NCBI GenBank assembly: GCA_037043235.1
Contig: JAWRVZ010000029.1
Location: forward strand, 4,792,001-4,856,000
DNA from: Rhodeus uyekii
Taxonomy: Eukaryota > Chordata > Actinopteri > Cypriniformes > Acheilognathidae
Length of the DNA stretch: 64,000 bases
Direction: 5' to 3'
In this document: one piece after another, positions 37,764-49,983 of the stretch
Layout: each line of letters starts with the position of its first letter
Position numbering within the stretch: the first letter of the stretch is position 1
The notes under the pieces: model-generated
Told to the model about the DNA's origin: nothing
The model's database searches: none
The model's input: only the letters and a program-made list of their open reading frames with translations
Made by a program: the position numbers and the translations under genes

Positions 37764-38025
37764 GTATTTCTTCCTGGCCTTCGAAGAACCACAGAAGACA
37801 GGGAGACAACTCGCAGTGGACTAACAGACAGTCAACCTTTTTGCGGAAGTCACTTATTTAGTGATAAGGAGGAAAAGTGAATAATTTCACACCCATTTGG
37901 ACATGAAGTGACCTGTTATGAACTTTTTGTCAAGTTTGCTATAACGTTCTGTATTGGCTATGGGGCAGATGTAAGTATGTAAAATGTGCATTACTGAACA
38001 TCAATAAACATTATCATACACGTAT
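37764..38025 (+). ncRNA. Candidate terminal exon of an antisense lncRNA
   Basis: On the plus strand a pyrimidine-rich tract ending CTTTTTCTTTACAG forms a strong acceptor at 37763|37764. About 240 nt later AATAAA (38003-38008) is followed by a GT-rich stretch, the arrangement of a last exon. No long ORF is present. It lies upstream of hoxb6a on the opposite strand, where mammalian HOXB-AS3 transcripts occur. No joined upstream exon is identified. Confidence 0.35.
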
Positions 38026-39333
38026 GTGCATTTTCTAGTCTGTTTATTTTATCGGTTTGATTTTCATTGCTTTTTATTGTGATTTTTAAAGTTAATGCAT
38101 TGATTTAAAACTATGTAAAAAGCGTAACTTTGTATTAAAATGTATAAATAGAGCTCAGTAGTTCCCTCCTTTGAATACTGCTGTCAAACATTTGTTATAA
38201 GTTACGATTTCTAACAACAGAACATTTTAAATGACTTACAGGCCTTGCTCCAAATGCCTGGTCTCCGTATACAACATATGTTTTTACATAAATAATTAAA
38301 TTAAAATTTACGGTAAGACCGTCGCTGCCGCATTTATATCATGACGCTGACTTCACACGCTTTTATTTAATTTCAGTGCACTGTTTTCACTATAGTTATG
38401 CTCATGGCTCGTGTCCTCGAAATATCTGAAGCTCAGTTACAAATGTTTTCTTTATATGCAGAGTTTGTACGGATACTATTTACAGCTATATATCTGGTAA
38501 ATCACGTTTCATTTAACAAACGCGCATGCATTTTACTGTCATAAAGTCAGGGAGGGGGGTGATCGCCAAATTCTTGTCTTAAAGCCTGCTGTTAATTTAT
38601 GAATGCTCTTCTACCACATGCTAAAGTCAAAGCAAAGTGCAATAAGTACAAGACATTTCGATTTAAACATGCGCGTCTCCATGTGCAAATCCGAGAACCA
38701 CATTTTAGATAAAATACTGAACAAACGGAGATGTCAATGTATTTTAAAATTGGTATTGTACATTAGAAATATTAGTAGCTAAATCAAACACAATTGGCCT
38801 GAAGAGAAACAGCCCGTTCTTTATGTATTTTCATGTTCGTATCAGATTTCACTAACATCATAAACCTAAGGGATAAAAGCCTTATTGATTTTCAGAAGCT
38901 TTGTCAGCCACCCATAACAAGGGATTTCTGAGTTTGTGGATGGTAATGATGCCTACTGTTGTGTTTTCAACATCAAGAAATACGATTTGTTTTTTGTTTT
39001 ATTTTAGGCTGATCAAAGATTATAACTAATTTTATTTTATTTTTAATTGAACATGTATTTTTTTTACGCTAACAATAATTCACAATCTGTAATTATACGT
39101 GTCCTGAAATTACATATACCACTTAAAGCTATGCAAATAAAATGAGAGCGACTGCACTTTTTTACAGTATGGAAACTGTCTCGTGACTGGAATTACTAGA
39201 AATGATTTTACTTAGGTGCAAAACAGTAGAGCAGTGAAACATACACAAAGACAACCCATATCACACGTTCACTCTTTACGACATTAAACAGGAGTCATAC
39301 AATTTCCAAGCGTTCCCTCCTCCCTCTCACTTT

Positions 39334-39335
<2 letters not shown>

Positions 39336-39421
<86 letters not shown>
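39336..39421. repeat. (CT)n(CA)n microsatellite
   Basis: A short CT run leads into about 36 CA units in the hoxb6a-hoxb7a interval. Confidence 0.97.
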
Positions 39422-39424
<3 letters not shown>

Positions 39425-40512
39425 TTCCGGTTAGGATAATATGCCCACTACCCGTCCAAATAAACACTTATTGCTTGGGGTATGTACTTCCTAAGAGAGA
39501 AAGCCAAAGAAATAAAAAAGGTCAGCATGACTTTAAAAACTGGCTAAGGATGTAAGTTTTGGCGAGGGCGCACGCAGCTCACAGGCCTCTACGCACTTCA
39601 TTCCATGTGCAATGGAATAACCTTGGAGTGGTCAAACGCTGAGTTTGTGGATAGATTGCAAGAAGCAAGAAAGCAGAGATGGAATATAAGCCCTTCAGGC
39701 CGCAGATTTTTTTCAGTGAGTGCATGTGTGCCACAAATCTCCCCCAAACGCAGACACTTCAAAGAGCAGCAAGAACAGCTAGGAGAATTTACAGCCCCTA
39801 CATTCTTTTACGTTTCACTGCCACCGGGCCGAGAACCCCTCCCTGTCTTTCCTGTTATCTGCGACTGCAATGTGCTTTGCTGCATACGACATTTAAGGGG
39901 TTTTATTCATATTTAAAAGCTAACACGCATATCTGTTGGTGAGTAGCGAATTCTGGTGACTTGATAAAAGTGGAAGAAAAGATACTGTGCGCACACAGTC
40001 GCTCAAGCACTCACACGGCCATAAAACGTGCTTAGAAGAACCCTAAAACATTCTCACACTACCATAAAACGTCACGTCACGCCCTGGCGTGCGCGCGCGC
40101 GCACACACACACACAATACAGCAAACAAATGCGCACTGTAATAAATTCTCTCTCCCCCCTTACACGCTCTCACACACACACATACCCAGTGCAATAAACA
40201 TACCCTCTGAGCAACCTGTGTTGGCGAAATGCATGAATGAACACTAGATGGCGCCAGAGAGCGGGGAAATGGCTCATGTGCATGGATTTGTGTCAGCGGC
40301 TCTCAACAACAGGCTGGCCAGATTTATGCACCTCGGAAAATGAAATTAGGAAAATGGGAAGCATGTTCATTGAATGCACATATAAGTTTTGATATATAGA
40401 ATTATCAGATATTTTGTAGTTCTATTGATATTCTGCAAGACTATCAGTCTGTGAGTACAGGAAACAAAGAGATCGCTCTGAGATGTGATACATTCCTAAA
40501 TAAAAACATATG

Positions 40513-40719
<207 letters not shown>

Positions 40720-41520
40720 GCATTTCCAACATTATCCTTGCTCCATACATAAACGCTATAACGTTAAGAAAAAATAGCAGTTGAACAGAACAACGAAACT
40801 TCAGGCACATAAAAAAATGACTGGACGGGATGAAATGGATGAGAACGATAGAGAGGAAATGTGTCAAGCAGAGCCGCGAGGAGTCATTACATCCCTCTCA
40901 CAGCAGCCGGTAGAATAACCTGGAAGGTTTGTCCATCTGATCTGGAAGTGAAAGACCTCCTATCCAGAACAAGAGGAGACCCTTGAGTATTTTTAACATA
41001 TGATAGCCTACATAGTTTACATAAGTCTAAGGACTCAACAGAGGCCTTCAAGTATTATTATATAAGTTTTTGTTTATCAGATATTTTTTTTCGTGTGATT
41101 TATTGCTGTATTAAAGCATTTTACCCCACCTTATGTAACTTTTAACGTCGCACTGAATCCAGCATTTCACGTAATAAATGACTCGGGAATATAAGACTAC
41201 AATCCCGTTGGCAAGACAACATCTTCTTCAATCCTCGCCCTCTCGCCGCAGCAATGAATGCGCTCCATATCATAAATACAATATGCACCGCAAAGCCCGA
41301 AATCAGCACATCTGAATCTCTGTAAATGCACACCTTGCAATAGGTCTGACCAGAAAAGAATCCCATGGAAATGCACCAAAACGCATATTCCGCTCCACCC
41401 AAGATGGACATGAATAATTGGATTTAGATAAGGTGTTTACTTCTAAGCAGTTGTGCACGCGCGGCTTATTAGTAGAGTACGTCCATCAGTGCGCATGATT
41501 AGGCTTGGTCGAGCTCTTAC

Positions 41521-41720
41521 CTCAGAGAAACGAAGCGGTTGCGAGACAATGACAGACTTACCTTTGTTGATAATTCGTCACCCGGCAGCACCAGCACAGA
41601 GAGGAGCAAACCTCTAGCCGTAGCTCGCGCTCGGTAAGTCCTGTTGCTCTTCTCGGTCCCGCCATTAGAGCGAAGCAGTGAAAATGACAGCGGCACCGCA
41701 AGCTTCCATCCGTTTCATCC
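41521..41720 (-). other. Candidate distal first exon with alternative donors
   Basis: Two strong minus-strand donors lie 41 nt apart: AAAG|GTAAGTC at 41562|41561 and GAG|GTAAGAG at 41521|41520. Both follow GC-rich high-complexity sequence, unlike the AT-rich surroundings. The orientation fits a distal non-coding exon for hoxb6a or hoxb5a transcripts. A plus-strand donor at 41633|41634 overlaps it. The right boundary is approximate. Confidence 0.4.
41563..41633 (+). other. Candidate antisense exon end (plus-strand donor)
   Basis: The sequence GCTCG|GTAAGTCC is a strong plus-strand donor at 41633|41634, inside the same GC-rich block that carries minus-strand donors. It may be the first exon of an antisense RNA positioned like mammalian HOXB-AS3. 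The 5' end is unknown. Confidence 0.3.
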
Positions 41721-42109
41721 GCTTTAGTCAACAGGAGTCAGACCCCCGTATGAAAAATTAGATGAGACCCTACTGCGTGTCCAGATCTCAATAAGACTCC
41801 ATCGCAGTGGTTATCCCAATCACAGGCGGCCACATTAGCATAGCAGAGGAGAGGAGGCTGTTCTTGCTCCATTTGAGAACATCAGCTTGAACAATGCTCT
41901 CCGACTGTATGGATTTTCAGTGCTGGCCAAAATATACTATATGTAAAGAAAGAGCAAGAAGCTTTAAGGAGCACCGTGGAGCTACATTAAGTGCCGCGGC
42001 CAAAAGAATGCTGCAATATAACCACTTGGGAAATCATAAAAAGTTCATGTTCACGGTTACTCGTCCACATGACCATCCTCGGCCAATCCCAGGACCCAGG
42101 CACTCATAA

Positions 42110-43920
42110 AGTTCTATCACAAAGTTGTAAATTTTCATAAAACAACAAGGAATTTATTGCATTTCTTCATGACTGTTTTAACAGCAGTAGCTCTGCCGTC
42201 GCCATCTTTTCCCCATACAGTCGCAAGGAAAATCTCGTTTTCGGGGTGTTTTCATGCAATGCTTCACTTAAGCTCGCTGAAAAGCTTATTAGTCGAATGT
42301 GGAAGAGAACAGGCTTGAACATGTGTTATTTGTGTTTTTGAAGCTGAAATATAACACCGACATTTTGTTCATATAATTAAGGCAATTTGCACGGATGAGC
42401 TTTAATATAAAATGAAGACATTCAAAACAATGTCGCGAATGAAGGGAGATCAAAGTTATAGGTTTACTGTGTTATAAACAGGTCAGTGACTAAGTCAAAT
42501 TATTATTTTTTATAGGATTGGATATAGTCTAATTGAAAAGAGGATGTATGCTCTTTATTTTGAAGTATGACCCAGCAAAGGATTAGGTTCAAAGGACAGC
42601 CATAATATAATATTGAGTAATATGAAATACGAGAAAAAGAAAATTAGTCGATTGAAGTAAATATTATTGATACTTATTTATTTGATTAAAATAAAAAAAA
42701 TAAAAAGAAGAGAAAAGAAAACAATCTCGATCCGAACAGGAAAACTTCACGTTGGCATACCGTTACTTTATTTGGTTTTATTTACATTTCAGAACGAAAG
42801 ATTTAGGAAAAAAACATTTGCCGCATTTGTCACCATTGCGCACTAAACTACACAACCATTTCGCATTGCGACAAAAAGAAGATAGAGAGATTGCTTCAGT
42901 CAAACTAAGCAAATAAAAATAGTGATCACTTACAGTGTTACACTTTTGTCTAAATCGGAAAGGGTATTGTCACCAAAACTTTAACTGCTCCCACCAAATC
43001 TGAAGACAGAAAAGACCGGCCGCTTTCCCATTCTACAGATTTTTTTTGTCTCTTTTATTGCGTTTCCGGCTTTTTATTGATGCACTAAACACATTAGTTT
43101 ACAACCCCATAATATAAACGCCTTCTTTTGGTCTCACACGACACAGAACCTGTCACTTCTCTACAAGAACTCGGCTTGACCTGAGGAAAAAGAAATTAAG
43201 TCACAATAAACGAAAACTATTGTAGTGATGCTCGCGAGGCAACGACAGTGACGAATCAAAATAATATTAGGCCTATTGCCTATATTAAAACAAACAGTAC
43301 ACTGGTTCTCATTTTAAAACTGCTTTGTGAAATAACTGATGATTACTAAATCTGCTACAATGAATAATACCTACTAATTTAAAAATATTTAAAGATTTAA
43401 AACGCTTAAAAATATATATTATTTCAATATATGAATTCAGTTCAGCAGAACAATTGTACTTCCCAAATAACCTTAAATGATTAATAAAACATTGCAAATT
43501 ACTTTAGTAAAATAATGTAACTGTTAATTAAAAAAAACTAAATGAAAATGTTTAACCTGGTACTGAATAAATAACCGCCTTCAAAATTGACAGACGAGCA
43601 AGGTTGCTTCTGAATCGTACTCTTATATTATTATTATAACTAAATCTAACCCTAACCTTATTATTGTTATTATTAATATTATTATTGTTTATAATAATAA
43701 TCATCATCCTCATTACAGAGTGATTTCCGAGAGTCTTTAAAAGGCAGGGGTCTTTAAATGTATAAATGTATATATAAATTGATATACATGCTGGCAGTAC
43801 TATGAAATTCACGGTTCTTTGGCACAACATTATGGTAATTTGAATCTGACTAGAAAAGAAAAGCAAGCAAAAAAATACAGAAATGAAACCTCGAGAGGCA
43901 AAACATGTAAACATCTTGAA
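42110..43920. other. hoxb6a-hoxb7a interval, right part: no gene seen
   Basis: AT-rich sequence with imperfect TTA/ATA repeats near 43620-43710. Nothing coding is supported. Confidence 0.5.
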
Positions 43921-43938
43921 ACTCAGCAGTGCACTTCG

Positions 43939-43944
43939 TTTATT
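43939..43944 (-). terminator. Candidate hoxb7a polyadenylation signal
   Basis: A minus-strand AATAAA lies about 430 nt after the hoxb7a stop. The stretch between is AT-rich without other recognisable features. Confidence 0.45.
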
Positions 43945-44375
43945 TTAACACTTATGAACAGGGGAAAAATGCTTGTACATAAAAAAAAATACACATAGGT
44001 CAGCCTACATAACAGGGGTCTCAAAATGAAAGTAAAAAAAAGCTCCCTTCTGTGTTTCACCCCTCAGTGAAAATAGACACAAGTAGGCGTAAATGTCACA
44101 AACATATGATAGGTATATAATTATTAACACTAGTATTCAGCCTCTCTATATATATAATTTAGGCTACTATACAGTATGAGTATTAAAGTATTACATCCAT
44201 ATTAAAATGCATTTCAAAAAGACTGCATTACTATATTTACGGGACATTAACACATCTAACACACACGACATTAACACTTTGCCCACAGTTTTCTAAGTAA
44301 CATCAGAGAATCCTGAATTAAAGCAGGTCGAATCGATAGTATATAGCATAGTCTATTTTTATGCCACTTGCGTCA

Positions 44376-47300
44376 CTACTCATCTTCCTCTTCCTCGTCG
44401 CCCCCGATTTGGTCAGCAGCAGGAGAGCTGCGGCCCGTTGATTTGTTCTCTTTCTTCCATTTCATCCTTCTGTTTTGAAACCAGATTTTAATCTGGCGTT
44501 CGGTCAAGCACAGGGCGTGCGCAATCTCTATCCGCCGCCGTCTTGAAAGGTAACGATTGAAGTGAAATTCTTTCTCCAACTCTAATGTTTGGTAGCGGGA
44601 ATATGTCTGACGGCCTCTTTTCCGGTCCGCACCTGTGGGAAATGCGGGTTAGAAATCATTACAGAGGGTTAGAAATCATTACAGAAGGGAACATATCTTA
44701 CGCTAGTAAAGAAGGAAAATAGTTAAAATCAATCAGAAGTGTTCGAATCTTTTTCGATGGTTGAAATGAAAACATGTCTGGCTTTGTGAATCCGCATGGA
44801 TCTGAATGAAAACGTAAGGTTTCAACAGCTAATAATTCATTCAAATCATTAAATATGATATAGTAATCGAAAAAATCACTCAGATTTAAGATGAAAACTG
44901 TGTGAATGTAAAACAACAGATTCGACACATTTTAGTATTTTCAGTAATATTAGCCTACACACACTGCACGGGGGAAAATTGACTTCAATAAGCATGCTGA
45001 TTGACTTTTGTAGGTGTGTTATAATCTTATCATAACAAATGACTATACAAACCAGTGCCAGTGATTATACAAATACATTTTCTGCTATTGAGATGAGTGA
45101 TTGTCAATATTTAGATACTACTATTAGCTTTTTGTTTCGCACAGTGTCTTGGTAAAAACCATCATTAAGGTAAATCCTGGGATTTAAAAAGAAAGGGGTT
45201 ATCAAACCCAAATGTGTCTTTTAAGGCTTTTAAATTATATTGTGGATGTTTATTCCTTATATCCAGGACACGTGAACCACAGTAAAACACACACACACAC
45301 ACAAACATAATTAAACAAAAACGAAATGCACGCATCCAATTTAACCATATGCCATATGGGAATCGCATGCATTTAAAAAAGCATCTTAAATATAAAAGTG
45401 GAATGTAATTCAGAAGCAAAATGAAGGTAAACAAATACCCCTCCTGTAAGTGTATTCTCTGGATTGCGCACTCCCGTGACTCTAATGGAGTCCTGGCGTT
45501 CAGACTTCCTTCTAAACATGACCAAAGTCAACAACATGATCTAGATCCATTACGCATAAGCGCTGAAGTGTTCGTATATCCATCTGGATAAAAAAGACAT
45601 CTAAGTATCCATCCTTTAGCTGCACATTTACAGAGAAGAAATCTAACCAAACTTTCAGAACCTTGCCCATGCACGGTCAGTGACATTCTGCTGTCCCTGC
45701 GTTTCCGTTTCCAGCAGACTGTCGACAAATGGGTTCTGCTATGTGCTTTTTGAACTTTTTTATTGCACTCTTCAGTCGTTTGTATCTTACTTCCGTGTCG
45801 TCGGCAACGCCGTGACACTTCTTGTTGATAGGCTACTATATCTAGCACAAATTGTGCAAAAGCATGAAGAGTTTGGTTGAAAAGCAGAAGGCACGCGTGA
45901 GAATAACAGAGAGAAAGAAATACGCATTGTATTAAAATCCAAATGATGCCGCTGTTTCGTTCTTTATGGGGTGTAAATTAAATGCGTAAAATGATGGCTG
46001 TCTTCGCAGAACGAAACGCTTTTACACGAGTTAAAACAAGGGCGAGCATTGTGCTCGGTCACTGTTCAGGGTCCCAAATGATAGACATGGAAATAGAATT
46101 TCATCTGCTCTGTTTGAATGTGTCTGTCTGTGAATAGTGAAAGAGAAATAGAGGGGGGAACAGAGACCATCTATGTGAGATATCAAACGAAAGCACGAAA
46201 TCATCGGAAAAGGCAGCTGGCCCTTGCAAATAAAGACATAAAACCCTGTGTGTGGGGGTGCAAGGCTCAGCATACATGCCTGATATCTTAAAATGCATGG
46301 GAGGAAAGTGATTGTGATTATATGGGTTTATGTACTCTTGGATGTTTATTGTCGGGCCTGGTTTCTTTTCTTGAAACTGTCAACACCAGCTTTGGCGTCG
46401 AATATGTGCTAATCTGATCTTTCTGAAAACAATAAATAAGTGAATAAATACAGTTTTTGAAATATACCAGCGTCCCCTTTTTGAAAGAGTCTTAAGCATG
46501 TTTAACATCGAAATTCGATGCTGTTTGTATTATTAAATCATTTAAATAAAATATATTAAAATCATTCAAAGAACATATGCGGTAAGCTGTACTTAGACAG
46601 TAATGGGTTAACTATGACCCATTCCTTTTTCATAAAATTGAAATGGCATTTCACACGCAAAACGAAAATGTATACAGTATCGGCTGGCGAGGACTATTTG
46701 CCAGTAAACGTCAACAACTTTGCTAATGAGGTATCGGTTTCTAAACTATTTATGTTGTTGTATTTTTTACCCTGGGAGCTAACAAGAGAAGACGCGCTCT
46801 GGGGTGACAGTTGACTGATAGGATCGTCGGTGCTCGTGGGGAGTGTCTTGAGAGGCCGAGGAAAATCATTAAAAGAGAACTTGTCGACCTTCTTTTCAAA
46901 TGCTTCTGCCGGAACGTGTGGTGGATACGTGTGAAAATTCGAAACGCAAACGATTTGTTAAAAACCCTTGTTCAGCGAATCAGTCTGGGAACTTGGACTC
47001 ACATCTCGAGTCGCATGTTTTGGGAAACTTCATGCCCACGCGCGCGCGCGCAGACAGGCACATACATGTAGGCTGCAGCATAGAAAACACACACACACAC
47101 ACTGTTAAATTACTGACGGTAATTTAAAACAAAGGCCCACCCAGCTGTAACATACCATAGAAAAACAAGGCCCCGCCCTCTATTTAAAAAAAAAATATAT
47201 AAGGATTTTTATGCTTGTGATACCGAACATACTCGCTAATCGATGGATTCATCTTCCTAACTAACAAACTTAAAGATGGATTCCACCATGATGACAAGTA

Positions 47301-47977
47301 ATGTCAACAGAATCTTAGATTTTTGTTAAAGCTAAACATAATTCATCCAAACCTCTCATGCGCACCCCTCCCTTTTCCACAAAACGCGAAATACTACGCA
47401 ATAGGATGTCTTGAATTATGGCGACTAATTAGTCATAAAAAAAGATCTGAAGAAAAGAACACTTTTTGGTCGCTCCCCTTAACCTGTTTCCCTCCCCCTC
47501 AGACGCACACCCCTGTCCTTAATGTCCCTAAGAAACATTCAGTTTTCACAGACCTGTGCTCCTCATCCACGGATAGATTCGGAGGTTGTTTTCGTTGCTT
47601 TGATGGTGGCCCCTCTGCTCTTCCTTACCACTGCTCTGCGCTTTACAGAGATCGCCAGCGCTCACCATGGGTAGATTCGGATGGTCAAAGAGAGAGCTGT
47701 GCATGTTCAGAGAGACAGCTCCCAGCTCATACGCAGTGGGGTACATGCCTTGAGTCTGGCTGGACAGACCAGCACCGTTAGTGTACATGCTCGACAGGGA
47801 GACAGAAGATGTGGAGGAGACCGGTGCACTGGTAGAAGCCGAGCCGTAGCCGCTGGCCCGTTGCGAACTGCACGAAAAGGCGCAAGAAGTTTGCTCGGGA
47901 AACGCGCCACTAGAGAAGGTTGAACTCGCCAGTTGGTATTTGGAAAACAACGCGTTCGCGTAATACAACGAACTCAT
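44376..47977 (-). CDS. hoxb7a: Homeobox protein Hox-B7a (two exons)
   Basis: Exon 1 is 47554-47977 and exon 2 is 44376-44632. The intron is phase 1 and 2,921 bp, the longest in the window. The product is 226 aa, within one residue of the zebrafish length as I recall it. It begins MSSLYYANALFSKYQ, the Hox7 signature, and exon 1 ends LRIYPWMRST (YPWM about 135-138). The homeodomain (about 145-204) starts RKRGRQTYSRYQ and shows [20 protein letters not shown] and [13 protein letters not shown]; the tail ends in the acidic run GGDEEEEDE. The donor is G|GTCTGT, not a perfect consensus. A 20-bp tandem duplication sits just upstream of the acceptor. Two CACGTG E-boxes and a CCAAT box lie 120-160 bp upstream of the ATG. 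It is a nuclear trunk-patterning factor. The gene is intact although some percomorph fishes have lost it. Confidence 0.96.
44646..44685 (-). repeat. 20-bp tandem duplication at the hoxb7a acceptor
   Basis: Two copies of GGGTTAGAAATCATTACAGA (plus strand) lie 13-52 nt upstream of the hoxb7a exon 2 acceptor. On the gene strand each copy carries TTTCTAAC, a strong branch-point match, so the branch site is duplicated. Confidence 0.85.
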
Positions 47978-48096
47978 AATTTGAGAAGTGATTTATATGC
48001 CAAGAAGTTTTAGTGTCGGTTTTACGAGGTCCAATGATATATTACAGAATTACAGTCTAGATTTACACCAAAAATCACCCCTTTTTCCTCAGGGGC

Positions 48097-48133
48097 CACG
48101 TGATGGGCAGCACGTGACGAAATATCCTCCAAT
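48097..48133 (-). promoter_or_regulatory. hoxb7a promoter: two CACGTG E-boxes and CCAAT box
   Basis: Two palindromic CACGTG sites (48097-48102, 48111-48116) and CCAAT (48129-48133) lie 120-156 bp upstream of the hoxb7a ATG. Spacing and composition suggest USF/bHLH and NF-Y binding. Confidence 0.5.
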
Positions 48134-49278
48134 GGGTGTGCGGCTTCCCAGAGCCCTGTCTAATGTGGAGAAGGACTGCGCAGCTGACCATCCACATAAA
48201 TTTGTTAAATTATTCACTTACAGCCAACGGTACCTACGGTCAACACAAACGCACAGGAGAACACACAAATCGATAGGCTATTGAGGAGGTTTCTGTAATC
48301 ACCTAAATCCACGCCGAGTCATAAATAATGGTGGGGTATACAAACTTATAAATGAGTTCAGGTTGTCCAGATTTAGGAACGTGCCTCCAGATTGGAAGAG
48401 CACCACACAAATAACAAGTAACCTATTTATTTCTCTATTGATTTTCGACACTATTTCCTCTTGTCACCCCAATCTCATCACTGCATTTTTTGCAATGTCT
48501 GTACAGTGTGTCCATGATGACTCTGGCCCTTATTAGTTTCTGCTTCAAAGCATCCGTATAGTCACCACCAACTAGGCATTTCCATGGCGACCGGCTGGTT
48601 CAGTGCATCCCAAATAGTTTCCCTGGACATGCATGTTCACGCGATTGCTCTGAATCTTGTCGGGGAACTTACACTCTCTGGATGTTTGAGAAACCCACAT
48701 ACCCTTACGACAGTAATTCACCTGACATGATGCACGTGCGCGCATAACTCAGATAGTTCAGCACGATGAAACTTGGTTTGCGACAAATGTTTGACGAAGA
48801 TTCACGATAATATATAGTCTGTTTCTGTTCAGTGGCGTATCATATTGTGTGGCGTTACAGCTTTGGTCTGACAAAATTATTATGTGGTTTTTCCAGTTGT
48901 GGTTTCACTTGTCGCCTCTCGTTAAGTTAAATGATCTTACTATATAAATCATGAACCAGATCACACAACTAGGTGTTTTAATGTGATTTGTAATCAGTGA
49001 CAATTGTTTGTGCTCATAAGATTCTTAGAAACAAAGCTTTTGAGTGAAGCGCACATTACTGTGAAATGATGTCGAGGACACATGGTGTCACGGATTCTCG
49101 CTTGTAAACTTTATTGTGTCCACTTTCTTCCGGTGCCTCCACTTTAAGACATTAGAATACAGTTAAGAATGACAACAAAACATATATAGCCATAAACTAC
49201 TTCACCAGCAAACGTGAATGACAACAATTTGATTCATAGTAAACAATGGGTCACATGACATTTTTTTTTCATTTCTTT

Positions 49279-49293
49279 TTTATTATGTTTATT
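49279..49293 (-). terminator. Candidate hoxb8a polyadenylation signals
   Basis: Two minus-strand AATAAA hexamers lie at 49279-49284 and 49288-49293, about 700 nt after the hoxb8a stop and just past the miR-196 site. The 3' UTR would then be roughly 49260-49983. A further AATAAA near 49110 is an alternative end. Confidence 0.55.
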
Positions 49294-49404
49294 CATTTTT
49301 ATAATCCACTGTGCGCATGCTTACCCCAAGAAAGGAAGACAACAAAAAATACCATCGATTTAAGAAGAACCAAAGAAGTGTAAAAAGAGATCCTACGGCA
49401 TAAA

Positions 49405-49426
49405 TAGGCAGTTTCATGTTGTTGGA
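49405..49426 (-). promoter_or_regulatory. miR-196 target site in hoxb8a 3' UTR
   Basis: About 560 nt downstream of the hoxb8a stop, the sense (minus-strand) RNA is complementary to miR-196 across essentially its whole length. On the plus strand the site reads TAGGCAGTTTCATGTTGTTG, versus miR-196 TAGGTAGTTTCATGTTGTTG; the single difference is a G:U wobble at miRNA position 5. Mammalian HOXB8 has the same kind of extensively paired site and is cleaved by miR-196 (established knowledge). Two AATAAA signals just downstream place the site inside the 3' UTR. Confidence 0.93.
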
Positions 49427-49875
49427 AGTCATTAATTTCTACGTCATCATCATCATAACATATAAGTGAGAACAGTTAAAAGTGCACCATTTAACTTAAA
49501 ACTATACAGCTGCCAAGGTAATTGTTAATGACAATATTCTAACAATAGAAACATAAGTTTCACGATAATTATTTCACAAAGAAATGAGACTAGCTTAAAC
49601 ACTATCATACTCTCTGAACAACAGGTAAAAAGTAGAAATGCTGCATGTCCTTCGTCTTCCTGAAGTTCTGTGGTCACCATATTAAGTTTATAGTAATTTG
49701 TCTAGTCCCAGTCATTTTTTTTTTCAGTTCCTTCCTCGAGTGAAAGATGTAACAACTCGGCTTGATTAAAATGTCTCTGTGAGACAAACCTCCCATGCAA
49801 ACACCGCTATTCTCTTCATCATTGTCTGTGTTTTATTTTCCCTATTAATTCTTTGCCGTTTCGATTGACTGGCAC

Positions 49876-49943
49876 ACGTACACACACACACACATCTCCA
49901 TCTCCCTCTGCCTCTCCCTCTCTCCCTCTCTTGTTCTCTCGTT

Positions 49944-49978
<35 letters not shown>
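49876..49978. repeat. CA and CT repeats at the hoxb8a 3' end
   Basis: Two CA runs (49876-49894 and 49946-49978) flank a CT-rich stretch, starting five bases after the hoxb8a stop, so they are transcribed as GU and GA tracts at the start of the 3' UTR. Confidence 0.9.
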
Positions 49979-49983
49979 CCGCT

